A DNA stretch of 64,000 bases from DAOSCP01 sp035379625 (GCA_035379625.1 DAOSVM010000006.1:30285-94284), one strand, 5' to 3'. Shown: positions 8,595-18,633, counted from the first letter of the stretch. Notes: generated from the sequence alone by a model not told the origin. Program-made: numbers and translations.

Positions 8595-10211
8595 ATGATA
8601 AAAGATGAAATATTAAAAAAAATAGGTATAATAATCAATATTTTGAAATATTATGATGAAAATAAATTCAAAATTTTAGCTTATGAGAAAGTTATTGATA
8701 TTATTGAAAAAATTAATGAAAATGAATTGATTTCGTTACTTCAAGAGAAAAGAATAACAGAAGTTGAAGGAATTGGAAAGGGTATTAGTGAAGTTTTATA
8801 TGAAATTTATGAAAATGGCAATGCAAAAATAATTAATGAATTTGTAGAAAATTATGGCGAGGAATTTTTAGATTTGTTTAAGATTAAAGGTTTAGGCGTA
8901 AAAAATATAAAAAAACTTTTTGATTTGTATGGTGTTAATTCATTTGATAAGTTGGATGAATTGTTGGCAAGTGGTGTAAAATTAAAAGAACCTAAATTGA
9001 AAGAAAGTTTAATAAAGAATATAAGAGAACAAATTCCATTTTTGAAAGAAAGTAAGTATAAGTATATATATCCAATAGCCTTGCGAAAAGCTGAGAGGAT
9101 GAAAAAAGTATTAGAAGAAATAGAGGGCGTTGAAATAGTAGAGTTTACGGGTGAAATAGAACGATACGCAGAAGTAGTAAATTTTATAGAGATGGTAGTG
9201 TTATGTAATGGGGATTTATTTAATGAATTGGTGAAAAATTTTGGAAATGTAGAACAAAGAAAAATAAAATTATTTGATTTAGAGCTTGATATCTATCTAA
9301 TTTATTATGATGGGGCACATTATAAGTTATACCACGTTTACGGAAAAAATGATTTAGGGAAAGTTATCAAGTTGACGCGGGCAACGCTTATACTGTCCGA
9401 GCCAATAAAAGATTTAAAAATATTTGAAAAATTTATACCAGAGATGTGGGAAATTGAGAATATAGGGAAAGAGGTTGAAAATGAAAAAATAGTAAAGTAT
9501 GAAGATATTGTTAGTGTTTTGCATTTTCATACGAATTGGAGTGATGGTAGTAATACATTGGAAGAGATGTTTGATGGGATAGAAAAGAGTAAATTTGAGA
9601 TTGCTGGGGTGTGCGATCACAGTAAATCGTCGTTTTGGGCTAACGGATTGAGTGAGGAGGAGGTTTTACAGCAGCATAAAGTTATTGAAGAGTTGCAAAA
9701 AAAGTATAGGATTAAGTTATTAAAAGGCATAGAGTGCGATATACATAAAGATGGTAGTTTGGATTATGGAGATGGTTTTTTGAAAGAGTTTGATTTTGTG
9801 GTAGCTGCTATTCATCAATTTACAGATGATGATGAGGAATTTTATACAAAGAGGATGATAAAAGCAATTGAGAATCAATATGTTAATATAATAGCTCATC
9901 CAACAGGTCGACTATTACTAACAAGGCTGCCGTATCCGATAGATATTTATAAGGTTATAGATGCTTGTGCAAGTAATAATGTAGCAATTGAAATAAACTC
10001 TACTCCATCTAGAATGGATTTAAGTTGGAAGTATTTGGATTATGCGATGAATAGAGGGGCGAGATTTGCTATTAATCCTGATGCGCATTCGACACAGGAA
10101 ATTTTTAATATTGAATATGGTGTTAAATCTGCAAGAAAGGCAGGTGTTTATAAAGAATATGTTATAAATACATATAAATTGGATGAGTTGTTAAGGTGGT
10201 TTAATAAGTAA
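8595..10211 (+). CDS. PolX-like protein with intact PHP phosphoesterase and degenerate polymerase domain
   Basis: 538 residues, laid out like bacterial family X DNA polymerases. There are two helix-hairpin-helix motifs (VEGIGKGISEVLYEI about 57-72; IKGLGVKNIKKLF about 97-110), a palm region, then a C-terminal PHP domain from about residue 305. The PHP metal ligands look complete: LHFHTNWSDG, VCDHSKSS, GIECDIHKDGS, AAIH, IIAHPTGRLL, EINSTPSR and NPDAHS. The palm is not intact: where active PolX has a GSxRRG...GDxD pattern, this has GEIERYAEVVNFIEMVV (about 185-201), with Asn and Glu in place of the catalytic aspartates. Residues 261-270 are encoded by a copy of the repeat-family terminus (9377-9404), with codon use unlike its surroundings. 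Probably a nuclease/phosphoesterase; polymerase activity is doubtful. Confidence 0.8.
   Translation: MIKDEILKKIGIIINILKYYDENKFKILAYEKVIDIIEKINENELISLLQEKRITEVEGIGKGISEVLYEIYENGNAKIINEFVENYGEEFLDLFKIKGLGVKNIKKLFDLYGVNSFDKLDELLASGVKLKEPKLKESLIKNIREQIPFLKESKYKYIYPIALRKAERMKKVLEEIEGVEIVEFTGEIERYAEVVNFIEMVVLCNGDLFNELVKNFGNVEQRKIKLFDLELDIYLIYYDGAHYKLYHVYGKNDLGKVIKLTRATLILSEPIKDLKIFEKFIPEMWEIENIGKEVENEKIVKYEDIVSVLHFHTNWSDGSNTLEEMFDGIEKSKFEIAGVCDHSKSSFWANGLSEEEVLQQHKVIEELQKKYRIKLLKGIECDIHKDGSLDYGDGFLKEFDFVVAAIHQFTDDDEEFYTKRMIKAIENQYVNIIAHPTGRLLLTRLPYPIDIYKVIDACASNNVAIEINSTPSRMDLSWKYLDYAMNRGARFAINPDAHSTQEIFNIEYGVKSARKAGVYKEYVINTYKLDELLRWFNK
9377..9404 (-). repeat. Repeat-family end embedded in the PolX-like coding sequence
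   Basis: GCGGGC, three bases, then GCTTATACTGTCCGAGC: the 17-base stretch is identical to the intergenic end at 57834-57850, and the GCGGGC matches the hairpin arm beside that end. It is in frame and encodes TRATLILSEP within the PolX-like protein. The GC-rich codons (CGG, ACG, CTG, TCC) contrast with the AT-rich codons on both sides. Confidence 0.75.
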
Positions 10212-10269
10212 ATTTGGAATACAAAAAAAATATAATTAATTTTAATGTTCTATAATCAAATTTTAAGTT

Positions 10270-11238
10270 ATGGGAAATATATTAATCGAAATTCAAGATA
10301 AGTTAGTTGAAGAATATAAAAATTTCGATAAGCAAATCAAAAAGGATATAAGCAGTAATGTTTTTTTGGTTGAGCTTATAACAAGATATCTTTTGCATAC
10401 AAAAGGGAAACAGATAAGGCCGTTATTGGTGATGTTATCGGCGAAGATTTGTGGTGGTGTTAATGAGAGGACTTATAGGGGTGCATCATTAGTAGAGATA
10501 TTGCATACTGCAACTCTTGTTCACGATGATGTAGTTGATGGTGCAGATTTGAGAAGAGGTTATCCATCGCTTTATAGGATATGGAGAAGTAAAGTAGCTG
10601 TTTTGATGGGTGATTATTTGCTTTCGAAGGGTTTGTTGGTTGCGGTTGATAATAAAGATTATGATTTTTTACAATCTATTACGCACACTGTAAGAAGGAT
10701 GTCGGAAGGTGAATTATTGCAGATAGGGAAGGCGAAAAAGCTCGATCTTGACATTGATACATATTATAAAATAATATCAGATAAAACTGCATCGTTAATT
10801 TCTACTTGTTGTGAAATTGGAGCGATGAGCAGTACTAATAATGAAGAAATACAAAAAAAGTTGAAGGAAATAGGAGAAAATATAGGGATTGCATTTCAGA
10901 TAAAGGATGATATATTGGATTTTGTAGGAAGTAAATCAGGTAAGAATAAAGGGGCGGATTTAAAGGAAAAGAAATTTACATTGCCATTATTATATGCTTT
11001 AACTAAAGCTGAAAAAGATGAAGCCAAAAAGATAAAATATTTAATTAATAAGAAGAATATTGATTCTTTTGATACAACTTTGGATTTTATAAATAAGTAT
11101 CAAGGTTTAGAATACGCACAGAATAAAGCTAATGAATATGCTGAAAGGGCTAAGAAAATGATTTTTGAAGTTTCAACAAATGAATATGCTGAGTTATTTG
11201 CAAAGTTAATAGATTTTATAGTAACAAGAAATAAATAA
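10270..11238 (+). CDS. Trans-polyprenyl diphosphate synthase
   Basis: Condenses isopentenyl diphosphate units onto an allylic primer to make a long-chain prenyl diphosphate, most likely the quinone side chain. It is 322 residues. The first aspartate-rich motif is HDDVVDGADLRRG and the second is FQIKDDILDFVG; the KGKQIRPLL segment binds diphosphate. Overall layout matches the octaprenyl/heptaprenyl (IspB/HepT) group rather than farnesyl synthases, but chain length cannot be set with certainty from sequence alone. Its stop overlaps the start of the next gene (TAATG), implying coupled translation. Confidence 0.9.
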   Translation: MGNILIEIQDKLVEEYKNFDKQIKKDISSNVFLVELITRYLLHTKGKQIRPLLVMLSAKICGGVNERTYRGASLVEILHTATLVHDDVVDGADLRRGYPSLYRIWRSKVAVLMGDYLLSKGLLVAVDNKDYDFLQSITHTVRRMSEGELLQIGKAKKLDLDIDTYYKIISDKTASLISTCCEIGAMSSTNNEEIQKKLKEIGENIGIAFQIKDDILDFVGSKSGKNKGADLKEKKFTLPLLYALTKAEKDEAKKIKYLINKKNIDSFDTTLDFINKYQGLEYAQNKANEYAERAKKMIFEVSTNEYAELFAKLIDFIVTRNK

Positions 11239-11981
11239 TGCAAACTACAATTAAATGTAGAATTTGTGGTTATGATAACCAATTCTACAGTTTAAAATGC
11301 AATAAATGTAATAATTACCTGCGAGAAAAAGTTCCGAATATTGATTTTTGGTCTACTCTTTGGGGCTTAATTATTGAGCCTAGTGAAACTTTTCAAAAAA
11401 TTATTTTTGCAGAGCATAAAAATTTTAGTTTATTGTTTAATATATTGTTTTGCTTAAAGATATTTGTCTTATCAATAATTTTTTCGAATTTTTTTATAAA
11501 GCCTACCAATCATTTCGAGTTTAGTTTTATAGAATACAATTTATTGTTTTTATTATTTTTAACAATTCTATTTGTTAATATTATTATATTATCGATATAT
11601 TCTGTCAATCGATATATATTAAAAAGGGCTAATTTGCAATTAAGATTTAGAGATCATTTTGCAATATCATATTTCGCTAATTTTCCAATAATTGTAGGCA
11701 TGGTAATATTATTACCAATAGAAGTATCTACATTAGGTTCTACCATGTTTTATTGGTATCCAAATCCTTATTTTTACAAACCAATTATTACAATTGTATT
11801 CATTGCTCTTGAAGTTTTTTTTTATTTTTATAATTTGATACACAATTATATTGGTTATAAAATATTATTTAAAAATAGAAAGATTGTAATAATTAATATT
11901 GTTGTATTACAAATTTTATATACAATCTATATATTGTTTGGGAATAGTATAATAATAACAATTTATAAAAATTTTAGGTAA
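11238..11981 (+). CDS. Zinc-ribbon, Yip1-like integral membrane protein
   Basis: 247 residues. The N-terminus is a small zinc ribbon with two Cys pairs (CRICGY and CNKCNN). From about residue 60 on there are roughly five hydrophobic segments typical of Yip1/YIP1-like proteins, including the conserved early phrase LWGLIIEPSETFQKI before the first membrane helix. It overlaps the prenyl synthase stop by one base and is followed by nadB after 5 bases, so the three are probably one transcript. The family has no well-defined bacterial function; membrane organisation is a guess. Confidence 0.65.
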   Translation: MQTTIKCRICGYDNQFYSLKCNKCNNYLREKVPNIDFWSTLWGLIIEPSETFQKIIFAEHKNFSLLFNILFCLKIFVLSIIFSNFFIKPTNHFEFSFIEYNLLFLLFLTILFVNIIILSIYSVNRYILKRANLQLRFRDHFAISYFANFPIIVGMVILLPIEVSTLGSTMFYWYPNPYFYKPIITIVFIALEVFFYFYNLIHNYIGYKILFKNRKIVIINIVVLQILYTIYILFGNSIIITIYKNFR

Positions 11982-11986
11982 CCAAA

Positions 11987-13603
11987 ATGATAAAAAAAAC
12001 GGATGTATTAGTAATAGGTTCAGGAATTGCGGGATTATTTGCAGCATTAAAATGTGCGAATTTTGCACAGGTTACAATAGTTACAAAAAAACAAATGACA
12101 GAATCGAATACAAATTATGCACAAGGTGGAATAGCAGGTGTGATGGATCCGAAGGATAGTTATGAAAAACATATTGAGGATACAATTATAGCAGGAGCGA
12201 ATTTAGGTAACAGAAAAATGATTGAGATATTAGTAAAAGAAGGCCCAGATAGGATAAAAGAATTAATGGAGCTTGGGGCTCGTTTTACAAAAAAGGATGG
12301 TAAATTGGATTTGGCAAGAGAAAGTGGTCATTCGATGAATAGGATTGTGCATGCAGATGATTTAACAGGAGCAGAGGTGGAAAGAGCATTAATGGAAAAT
12401 GTTTTGGCGCATCCAAATATCGAATTGTATGAAAATCATTTTACAATAGATTTGATAACAGAGCATAATATAAAAGAAAAGAGGAATGCTCCTATAGAAA
12501 ACAGGAATTGTTGGGGGGCATACGTTCTTGATGCGACGAAAAATCAAGTGATAACAATTTTGTCTAAGGTAACAATATTGGCTTCTGGTGGTGCAGGGCA
12601 AGTTTATCAGCATACAACAAATCCCAGAATTGCAACTGGTGATGGTTTTGCTATGGCCTACAGAGCAGGTGCAAAAATTGGGAATATGGAATTTATTCAG
12701 TTTCATCCAACAGCTTTCTATTCTCCAATAAAGGAGTCGATATTTTCTAATGCTTTTTTAATTTCTGAAGCAGTAAGAGGGTTTGGAGCAAAGTTGATAA
12801 ATCAAAGTGGCGAAGAATTTATGTATAAATATGATGATAGAAAAGAATTAGCGCCACGGGATATTGTAGCAAGAGCAATTGATAGTGAATTGAAAAGAAC
12901 GGGGGATAATTGTGTTTATTTGAGTCTTGCGCATAAAAACAAAGATGAAATAATTGAACATTTCCCAAATATATATCAAAGCTGTTTACAAAAAGGTGTT
13001 GATATTACAAAAGATTTAATACCGGTAGTTCCAGCAGCACATTATACCTGTGGCGGGGTAGTTGTTGATGAAAATAGTAAAACATCGTTGGAAAATTTAT
13101 ATGCTTGTGGTGAAGTTTCTATGACTGGTGTACACGGAGCAAATAGATTGGCGTCAAATTCATTGCTTGAAGCGATAGTTTTTTCTCATAGAGCAGCTTT
13201 GGATATAAGAGACAAGATAAAGAATAAAACAATTTGTAAGGATGATGTTCCAGCCTGGGATGAATCGGAAACGATTAGTGCAGATGAAAAGGTATTAGTA
13301 ACACATTCGATTAATGAAGTTAAGCAAGTTATGTGGGATTATGTAGGAATAGTGAGATCTAATTTAAGGTTAGAAAGAGCATTTACAAGAATACATAATT
13401 TATATGTAGAAAATGAAGAGTTGTATAAAAAGACAAAAATATTTGAAGAGTTGTTGGAGTTAAGGAATTTAACAGCAGTTGCTCATATGATTATCAAATG
13501 TGCAAGGATGAGAAAGGAAAGTAGAGGTTTACATTATAATATAGATTATGGTAAAGAGATATTAGAACCAAAGGATACAATAATAGTAAACAGGAATTAT
13601 TAA
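11987..13603 (+). CDS. nadB: L-aspartate oxidase NadB
   Basis: Oxidises L-aspartate to iminoaspartate with FAD, the first step of de novo NAD synthesis. It is 538 residues. The N-terminal dinucleotide fold is DVLVIGSGIAGLFAAL; TESNTNYAQGGIAGV, FIQFHPTAFY, EAVRGFGAKL, ARDIVARAID-like (APRDIVARAID) and GANRLASNSLLEAIVF follow in the order seen in NadB. The last motif separates it from succinate dehydrogenase flavoproteins, as does the lack of partner subunits nearby. nadA and nadC are not in the window. It is last in a tight three-gene run. Confidence 0.93.
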   Translation: MIKKTDVLVIGSGIAGLFAALKCANFAQVTIVTKKQMTESNTNYAQGGIAGVMDPKDSYEKHIEDTIIAGANLGNRKMIEILVKEGPDRIKELMELGARFTKKDGKLDLARESGHSMNRIVHADDLTGAEVERALMENVLAHPNIELYENHFTIDLITEHNIKEKRNAPIENRNCWGAYVLDATKNQVITILSKVTILASGGAGQVYQHTTNPRIATGDGFAMAYRAGAKIGNMEFIQFHPTAFYSPIKESIFSNAFLISEAVRGFGAKLINQSGEEFMYKYDDRKELAPRDIVARAIDSELKRTGDNCVYLSLAHKNKDEIIEHFPNIYQSCLQKGVDITKDLIPVVPAAHYTCGGVVVDENSKTSLENLYACGEVSMTGVHGANRLASNSLLEAIVFSHRAALDIRDKIKNKTICKDDVPAWDESETISADEKVLVTHSINEVKQVMWDYVGIVRSNLRLERAFTRIHNLYVENEELYKKTKIFEELLELRNLTAVAHMIIKCARMRKESRGLHYNIDYGKEILEPKDTIIVNRNY

Positions 13604-13691
13604 TAATTTTGTAAAAAATCAAAAAAAAATTTTTTTATTAAAAAATTAATATTAATTTAATAGCCCAAATTAGTAACAATAGGTGAAAACT

Positions 13692-16600
13692 ATGAAAATT
13701 TTATTCCGTACAGTTATTTTACTTCTTGTGAGTAAGATGCTTTTTGCACAAACGTATACCATAACTGGAAAAGTTACATCAATTGAAGAAGATATGCCTT
13801 TACAGGCAGCAAATGTTCAATTGGTAAAAACAAGATTTGGTGATGCAACAGATGCAAAAGGTGTTTATAAAATTGTCAATGTACCTGCCGGGAAATATAC
13901 TATTAAAGTTAGTATAGTGGGCTATAAACCAGTAACAAAGGAAATAGAAGTTAGAGGAAATATTAAAGATTTAAATTTTGAGTTAGAAACAACATCTATA
14001 GTAACAAAAGAGGCGGTAGTTGAGGCATCAAGAGCAAAGGAAAGAGAAACTCCAGTATCCTTTACAAATATTGGTAAAGAGCAATTAGATGAAAAGCAAG
14101 CTGGGCAGGATGCACCGCTTTTAATAAAAGGTACGGCTGGGGTATTTGCCACACCAACCGATGGTTCCGGTAACGGTGAATCACAAGTATATTTGAGAGG
14201 TTTCTCGCAAGAGTATGTACAAGTTATGGTAAACGGTATTCCAACTAATGATCCAGAATCAAATAAAGTATATTGGTCAAACTGGGGGTCTGTATCATCA
14301 AACGTATCAAATATACAAGTACAAAGAGGTGCAGGTTCATCGATGTATGGTTCTGGTTCCTTTGGGGGATCCTTTAATATGGTTACAGATGAAGCTGATG
14401 CAAAATTACAATTGAGAGGGCAAGTTAACGTAGGGTCAAACTATAACCAACTTTATGCTATAAGATTTAACTCGGGCTTATTATTTGATGATAAGTTCGC
14501 ATTTAAATTAAATTTACGTCGTAAGATGAGTGAAGGAGCTAGAAGAGCAGCAAGATTTGAAAGTTATGATTATTATTTTACATCGTCTTATTTCCCTGAT
14601 GAAAATCATCAATTAAAATTAACTTTAAGTGGAGCACCACAAAGACACGGATATTCTTATAGTAATCATGTTGCATATTTTAAACAATTTGGTATGGATG
14701 CTAACTCAGCAGGGTATTTACCCAAAAGTTTAGTGAATCAATTAAAAGGCGTTAAAAATCCAAGCAATGGTAAAGAAGCATTTGGTTTATTAGATGATAC
14801 AAGAGAGATAGTAAGTGATGATTATGTAAATCTTGCGTATAATTTTTATCACAAACCACAAATTGAGTTAAGCTATAACTGGGAAATACAACCTAATGTT
14901 TCATCTTTATCATTAACATCATTTTATTCTTTAGGTCGTGGGGCTGGGGTAAGTTTAACAAAGGCTGGAAGAGTATTCGATATGAGTGTATATAACAAAT
15001 TATATCCAGCTTTGCCAGGTTATACAAATTATTATGTTCCTATGACTGGTATAATTGGTAAATCATATGCTGATGCAAATACTCAACCAGGTTGGTTTTA
15101 CAATGATAAAGGCTATATTGATGATTCAACAATTGCAAGATATTATTTGAAAGGTGCATATCAATCAGCATCGTATTCCTTCCATCAACAAATGGGTGTT
15201 ATTTTATCATTTAACAGAAAATTTTCTGATATTTTTGTAGATAATTTACATTTGAATTTGAATTTTGGTGCTGAATATAGATATTGGAAAGCAGATCATC
15301 CAGGACATTATGCAAATGTATTTGCTGATAGCGTAACTAATGGATATCCATTTATTCAATATCCTGGTTCAACTACTAAACAATATTTATACCAACAATA
15401 TATGTTTGTCGATCAGAATGGAAATATTGTAAAGGATGCAAATGGAAGTGTTGTAAGATTTAATAGATATGTAAAGCAAGGAGATTTAAAACATCCTTCC
15501 AATGATTTAGGAAATATTTTTGAATGGGATTTAGCTGGTAGTAGCGATAGAACTTATGTAACACAATATAGAAATTATGTTGGTAAAGTGCCACAATATA
15601 CATTATTTGTACAAGGTAACTGGCTTTATGAAAAGTTTAACATTATGACTTCTGTACAATATGTGCATTATGATTATACTTTAGAAGAAAATATGCCAAG
15701 TGAAAATGGGACAGGAAAACAGTTGCATGATTCAACAGCAAATAAATTAGGTTTACCTAATGCTGCTGATCCTACATCAAATACAACAGTTGCTAACTAT
15801 GAAGGTAGATACGGTAATAAATTTTATATGTTAGGACAAAATGGAACTGCATGGAATTGGTATGAATTCAATTTAGTTAATGCAACACGTTCAAGAGGTT
15901 TCTGGCAACCAAAATTTGGTATTAACTACAACGTTACAAAAAATTTCAACGTATTTGCCAATTTTGCTCACACCGAAAGAAGAGTGGATTTAGGAGTTTA
16001 TTATAATCAAGGTATTTTACAACCACAAGCAAAAGATGAAAAATCTAACCAATATGAATTAAGTTTTGGTTGGAAAGATAAATTTCAAAACTTAAAATTA
16101 AATACATTCTATATTACATGGGATAATAAGTCAGCAAGAATCAGGGACGTATCACGAGCTGGCGAACCGGGATTTGATAGAGACGGTAATAGAACAGAAC
16201 TTATTGGTACATCAAGAAATATGGGTATAGAATTCGAAGGTGAATGGAAATTAGATAAAATAACTAAAGAATTAAAAGGTTTCAGATTATCAAGCTCATT
16301 TACATATATGGATAACAGATGGATAAAAATTCTTGATGAAGCAAAATATTTAAGAAATGCTGATGGTAGCATTAGAGAAGTAAGAGTATTTAATAGTGAT
16401 GCATATATGGCTGATGGTTCAAAAGGTGTTGTTTATTTTAAAGATTTAAAAGATAAGCATACAGCAAGTGGGCCACAAACTATTTTTAATATTACATTAT
16501 CTTATAAATATCAAGGATTTTCTGCTAATTTTTCAGGTCATTATTTCGCAAGAAATTACTTCCTTGATGGTGAAGGTTATTTACCTGTTGATGGTTATTG

Positions 16601-16862
16601 GTATGATGGTTATTATGTATATAATGGCCAGCTCAAACAAGGAAAAATTTTCAAAGCTACAATTAAAAATACTTTACCAGAAGTTATGACATTTGATTTA
16701 GGTTTAGGTTATTACACAAAAATTGCTAATGATTATTTTGTTTCATTAAGATTAAACATTGATAATATTTTTGATAAAGAATATTTTACATCTGCTGATA
16801 GATTTGGTGTAATACCAGGTCAACCAAGAACATTCAGATTTAATGTAAGCTTTGGAATTTAA
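13692..16862 (+). CDS. TonB-dependent receptor with carboxypeptidase-like regulatory domain
   Basis: Outer-membrane active transporter of about 1056 residues. The ATG at 13692 is chosen over the in-frame GTG at 13683 because an AGGTG ribosome site lies six bases before it and a signal peptide follows directly (ending KMLFAQ). Next come a CarboxypepD_reg-like domain (TITGKVTSIEED to EIEVRGN, about 23-100), a plug domain with QVYLRGFSQEYVQVMVNGIP and VQRGAGSSMYGSGSFGG, and a 22-strand-like barrel ending FRFNVSFGI with aromatic and hydrophobic terminal residues. The substrate cannot be read from sequence. It is followed by a strong terminator, so it appears to be transcribed alone or from its own promoter. 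Confidence 0.9.
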   Translation: MKILFRTVILLLVSKMLFAQTYTITGKVTSIEEDMPLQAANVQLVKTRFGDATDAKGVYKIVNVPAGKYTIKVSIVGYKPVTKEIEVRGNIKDLNFELETTSIVTKEAVVEASRAKERETPVSFTNIGKEQLDEKQAGQDAPLLIKGTAGVFATPTDGSGNGESQVYLRGFSQEYVQVMVNGIPTNDPESNKVYWSNWGSVSSNVSNIQVQRGAGSSMYGSGSFGGSFNMVTDEADAKLQLRGQVNVGSNYNQLYAIRFNSGLLFDDKFAFKLNLRRKMSEGARRAARFESYDYYFTSSYFPDENHQLKLTLSGAPQRHGYSYSNHVAYFKQFGMDANSAGYLPKSLVNQLKGVKNPSNGKEAFGLLDDTREIVSDDYVNLAYNFYHKPQIELSYNWEIQPNVSSLSLTSFYSLGRGAGVSLTKAGRVFDMSVYNKLYPALPGYTNYYVPMTGIIGKSYADANTQPGWFYNDKGYIDDSTIARYYLKGAYQSASYSFHQQMGVILSFNRKFSDIFVDNLHLNLNFGAEYRYWKADHPGHYANVFADSVTNGYPFIQYPGSTTKQYLYQQYMFVDQNGNIVKDANGSVVRFNRYVKQGDLKHPSNDLGNIFEWDLAGSSDRTYVTQYRNYVGKVPQYTLFVQGNWLYEKFNIMTSVQYVHYDYTLEENMPSENGTGKQLHDSTANKLGLPNAADPTSNTTVANYEGRYGNKFYMLGQNGTAWNWYEFNLVNATRSRGFWQPKFGINYNVTKNFNVFANFAHTERRVDLGVYYNQGILQPQAKDEKSNQYELSFGWKDKFQNLKLNTFYITWDNKSARIRDVSRAGEPGFDRDGNRTELIGTSRNMGIEFEGEWKLDKITKELKGFRLSSSFTYMDNRWIKILDEAKYLRNADGSIREVRVFNSDAYMADGSKGVVYFKDLKDKHTASGPQTIFNITLSYKYQGFSANFSGHYFARNYFLDGEGYLPVDGYWYDGYYVYNGQLKQGKIFKATIKNTLPEVMTFDLGLGYYTKIANDYFVSLRLNIDNIFDKEYFTSADRFGVIPGQPRTFRFNVSFGI

Positions 16863-16880
16863 TAATTATTTAATATACAA

Positions 16881-16908
16881 GACGCCCTTTTTAAGGGCGT
16901 TTTTTTTT
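16881..16908 (+). terminator. Rho-independent terminator after the TonB receptor
   Basis: ACGCCCTT-TTT-AAGGGCGT followed by eight or more T. Perfect eight-pair stem. Confidence 0.92.
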
Positions 16909-16983
16909 ATTCTTATTTGATTTTGATAAAATTTGTATTAACTTATTATGGTTATTTTAGGAATTAAAATATTGAGGTTGAGC

Positions 16984-18633
16984 ATGAAAAAATATTTATT
17001 TCTAATACTGTGTTTAACAATGATAATAGCTGCTCAGGAAGGCAGGTATTATAGAAAAACTATTACTTCATTAGGTGGAGTTTTATTTGCTTCTAAACCT
17101 AATGATGAAATTGCAGCAATGATTAATAACAGAATTAAACAGCATATTCATATTGAAAGGTTTGATTACTTAGTTTTAAGTAACGAATACTTAAAAGATT
17201 TTTATTCAACTGTAAATAAAACAAATTTTACGCCGGATGAAATAATAAAAGCACTTGAAAACACTGTACTTAGTGAACTAAAATTAAAACTTGATGAAGT
17301 AAAGGAAATAAGAGCAGCTGCAAATCTAACTGAAGAGCAAAAAGCCCGTGCTATAGTTGATAAAATGAAACAATCAGGAATTGATGAAAAAGATATTTTA
17401 GCCGTTTATAATGCTTCATATTTATATTTACCTGTGATCTTAAGCTTCGATGAAAAGGAAAAAGATAACAATTATACATTTACTATTACAGGTTTTATTC
17501 TTTGGTTTAAAGTTAATACTAAAGATGCTAATAATTTTTCAATAACATTAGTTAATAAAACTCCAATAGCACAAATGGGAATGGAGACGGCTGAACCAAA
17601 TAACACATATCCTATAAAAAATAGGAGTATTGATGGTAAAACTTATGCAAAACTAATGGCTTGTAATACATTAGTTAGAAACTGGGCGGTTGATATGAAA
17701 AAAATTCCAGAATTTTCATTAGCTGGCCAAATAGTTAATGTTGACAAACAAATAGAGGCTAATATAGGTACAAAAGAAGGTGTAGGATTGGATGATGGTT
17801 ATACAGTTTTAGATTATTTTGAAAACGATAATGGTGAAATTGTTAAAAAAGAAGTTGGATTTGTAAGAGCAAATAAAATTGGTGATAATACAAAGGAAGG
17901 TTATAATCCTACCTACTTTAAACCATATATTGGTAAAAATTTTGAAAGAGGCCAATATTTGAGCGAAAGGCCTAATTTAGGTATTGATGTAGGGTTTAGG
18001 CTAAAGTGGGCTGGATTAAATATTTCATCTCAAGATTTTCCTTTTTTGAAAGATGATGTAAAGGGGAGTTTTGGTGCAGATATTTTATTTTCATATAATT
18101 TAGCAAAAAAGACTGGAATTAGCCAATTTTTTGTAAATTTGGAAGCTTATGCTGGCCTTTTAGCAGCTGATGTGAAAAATGATGCTTTATATTCGAATTC
18201 TGATATTAGCAATTTTTATACTTATTCAATTTATCTTTCATTTTCAAAGAAATTTTGGATGGGTAGAAATAACTTAGAACTTGGTGCAGGCTATGGATAC
18301 AATGCAGTATCTTTCAAATATAGCTACGATTATCTACTCATTTCCAATGAATATGAATATGATTTTAAAGCATTAGGATTAAAGTTTGATGTTTCATATA
18401 ATTATTTAGTAAATCCAGAATTACAAATTGGTCTATATGCAGGTTATAAACTAACAACAAATATTACAGAAGCTGATATAAAAGATAAAGACGGCAATAA
18501 ATCTACTTTTGCAATTCACGATTCACATACAAATTTTAAGGGATTAAGTTTTGGTCTACAATTGAATTATGCTGTACCGACATTGCCAATCGATCCATTT
18601 TCAGTTATGACAGCGCAAGATATTAATTATTAA
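16984..18633 (+). CDS. Exported protein with probable outer-membrane barrel, function unknown
   Basis: About 549 residues from the ATG at 16984. I prefer this to the ATG at 16948 because a GAGG ribosome site and a signal peptide (MKKYLFLILCLTMIIAAQ) follow it. The N-terminal half is mixed alpha/beta with charged helices (residues about 90-140) and a segment around 225-310 that mentions no recognisable catalytic site. The C-terminal half, from about LGIDVGFRLKW, shows alternating strands rich in Tyr and Gly (LELGAGYGYN, LQIGLYAGYKL), as in small outer-membrane barrels. I do not recognise the family. It stands alone between two terminators. Confidence 0.5.
   Translation: MKKYLFLILCLTMIIAAQEGRYYRKTITSLGGVLFASKPNDEIAAMINNRIKQHIHIERFDYLVLSNEYLKDFYSTVNKTNFTPDEIIKALENTVLSELKLKLDEVKEIRAAANLTEEQKARAIVDKMKQSGIDEKDILAVYNASYLYLPVILSFDEKEKDNNYTFTITGFILWFKVNTKDANNFSITLVNKTPIAQMGMETAEPNNTYPIKNRSIDGKTYAKLMACNTLVRNWAVDMKKIPEFSLAGQIVNVDKQIEANIGTKEGVGLDDGYTVLDYFENDNGEIVKKEVGFVRANKIGDNTKEGYNPTYFKPYIGKNFERGQYLSERPNLGIDVGFRLKWAGLNISSQDFPFLKDDVKGSFGADILFSYNLAKKTGISQFFVNLEAYAGLLAADVKNDALYSNSDISNFYTYSIYLSFSKKFWMGRNNLELGAGYGYNAVSFKYSYDYLLISNEYEYDFKALGLKFDVSYNYLVNPELQIGLYAGYKLTTNITEADIKDKDGNKSTFAIHDSHTNFKGLSFGLQLNYAVPTLPIDPFSVMTAQDINY

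Noticed and set aside
6256..9404. A composite transposon bounded by the inward-facing ends at 6256 and 9404
   Set aside because: The right end lies inside the PolX-like frame, the enclosed genes (proline dehydrogenase, tsaD) are housekeeping genes with normal composition, and there is no transposase.
16468..16689. Small plus-strand frame within the TonB receptor gene
   Set aside because: It is a different frame of the same strand inside a conserved barrel region with no independent support.
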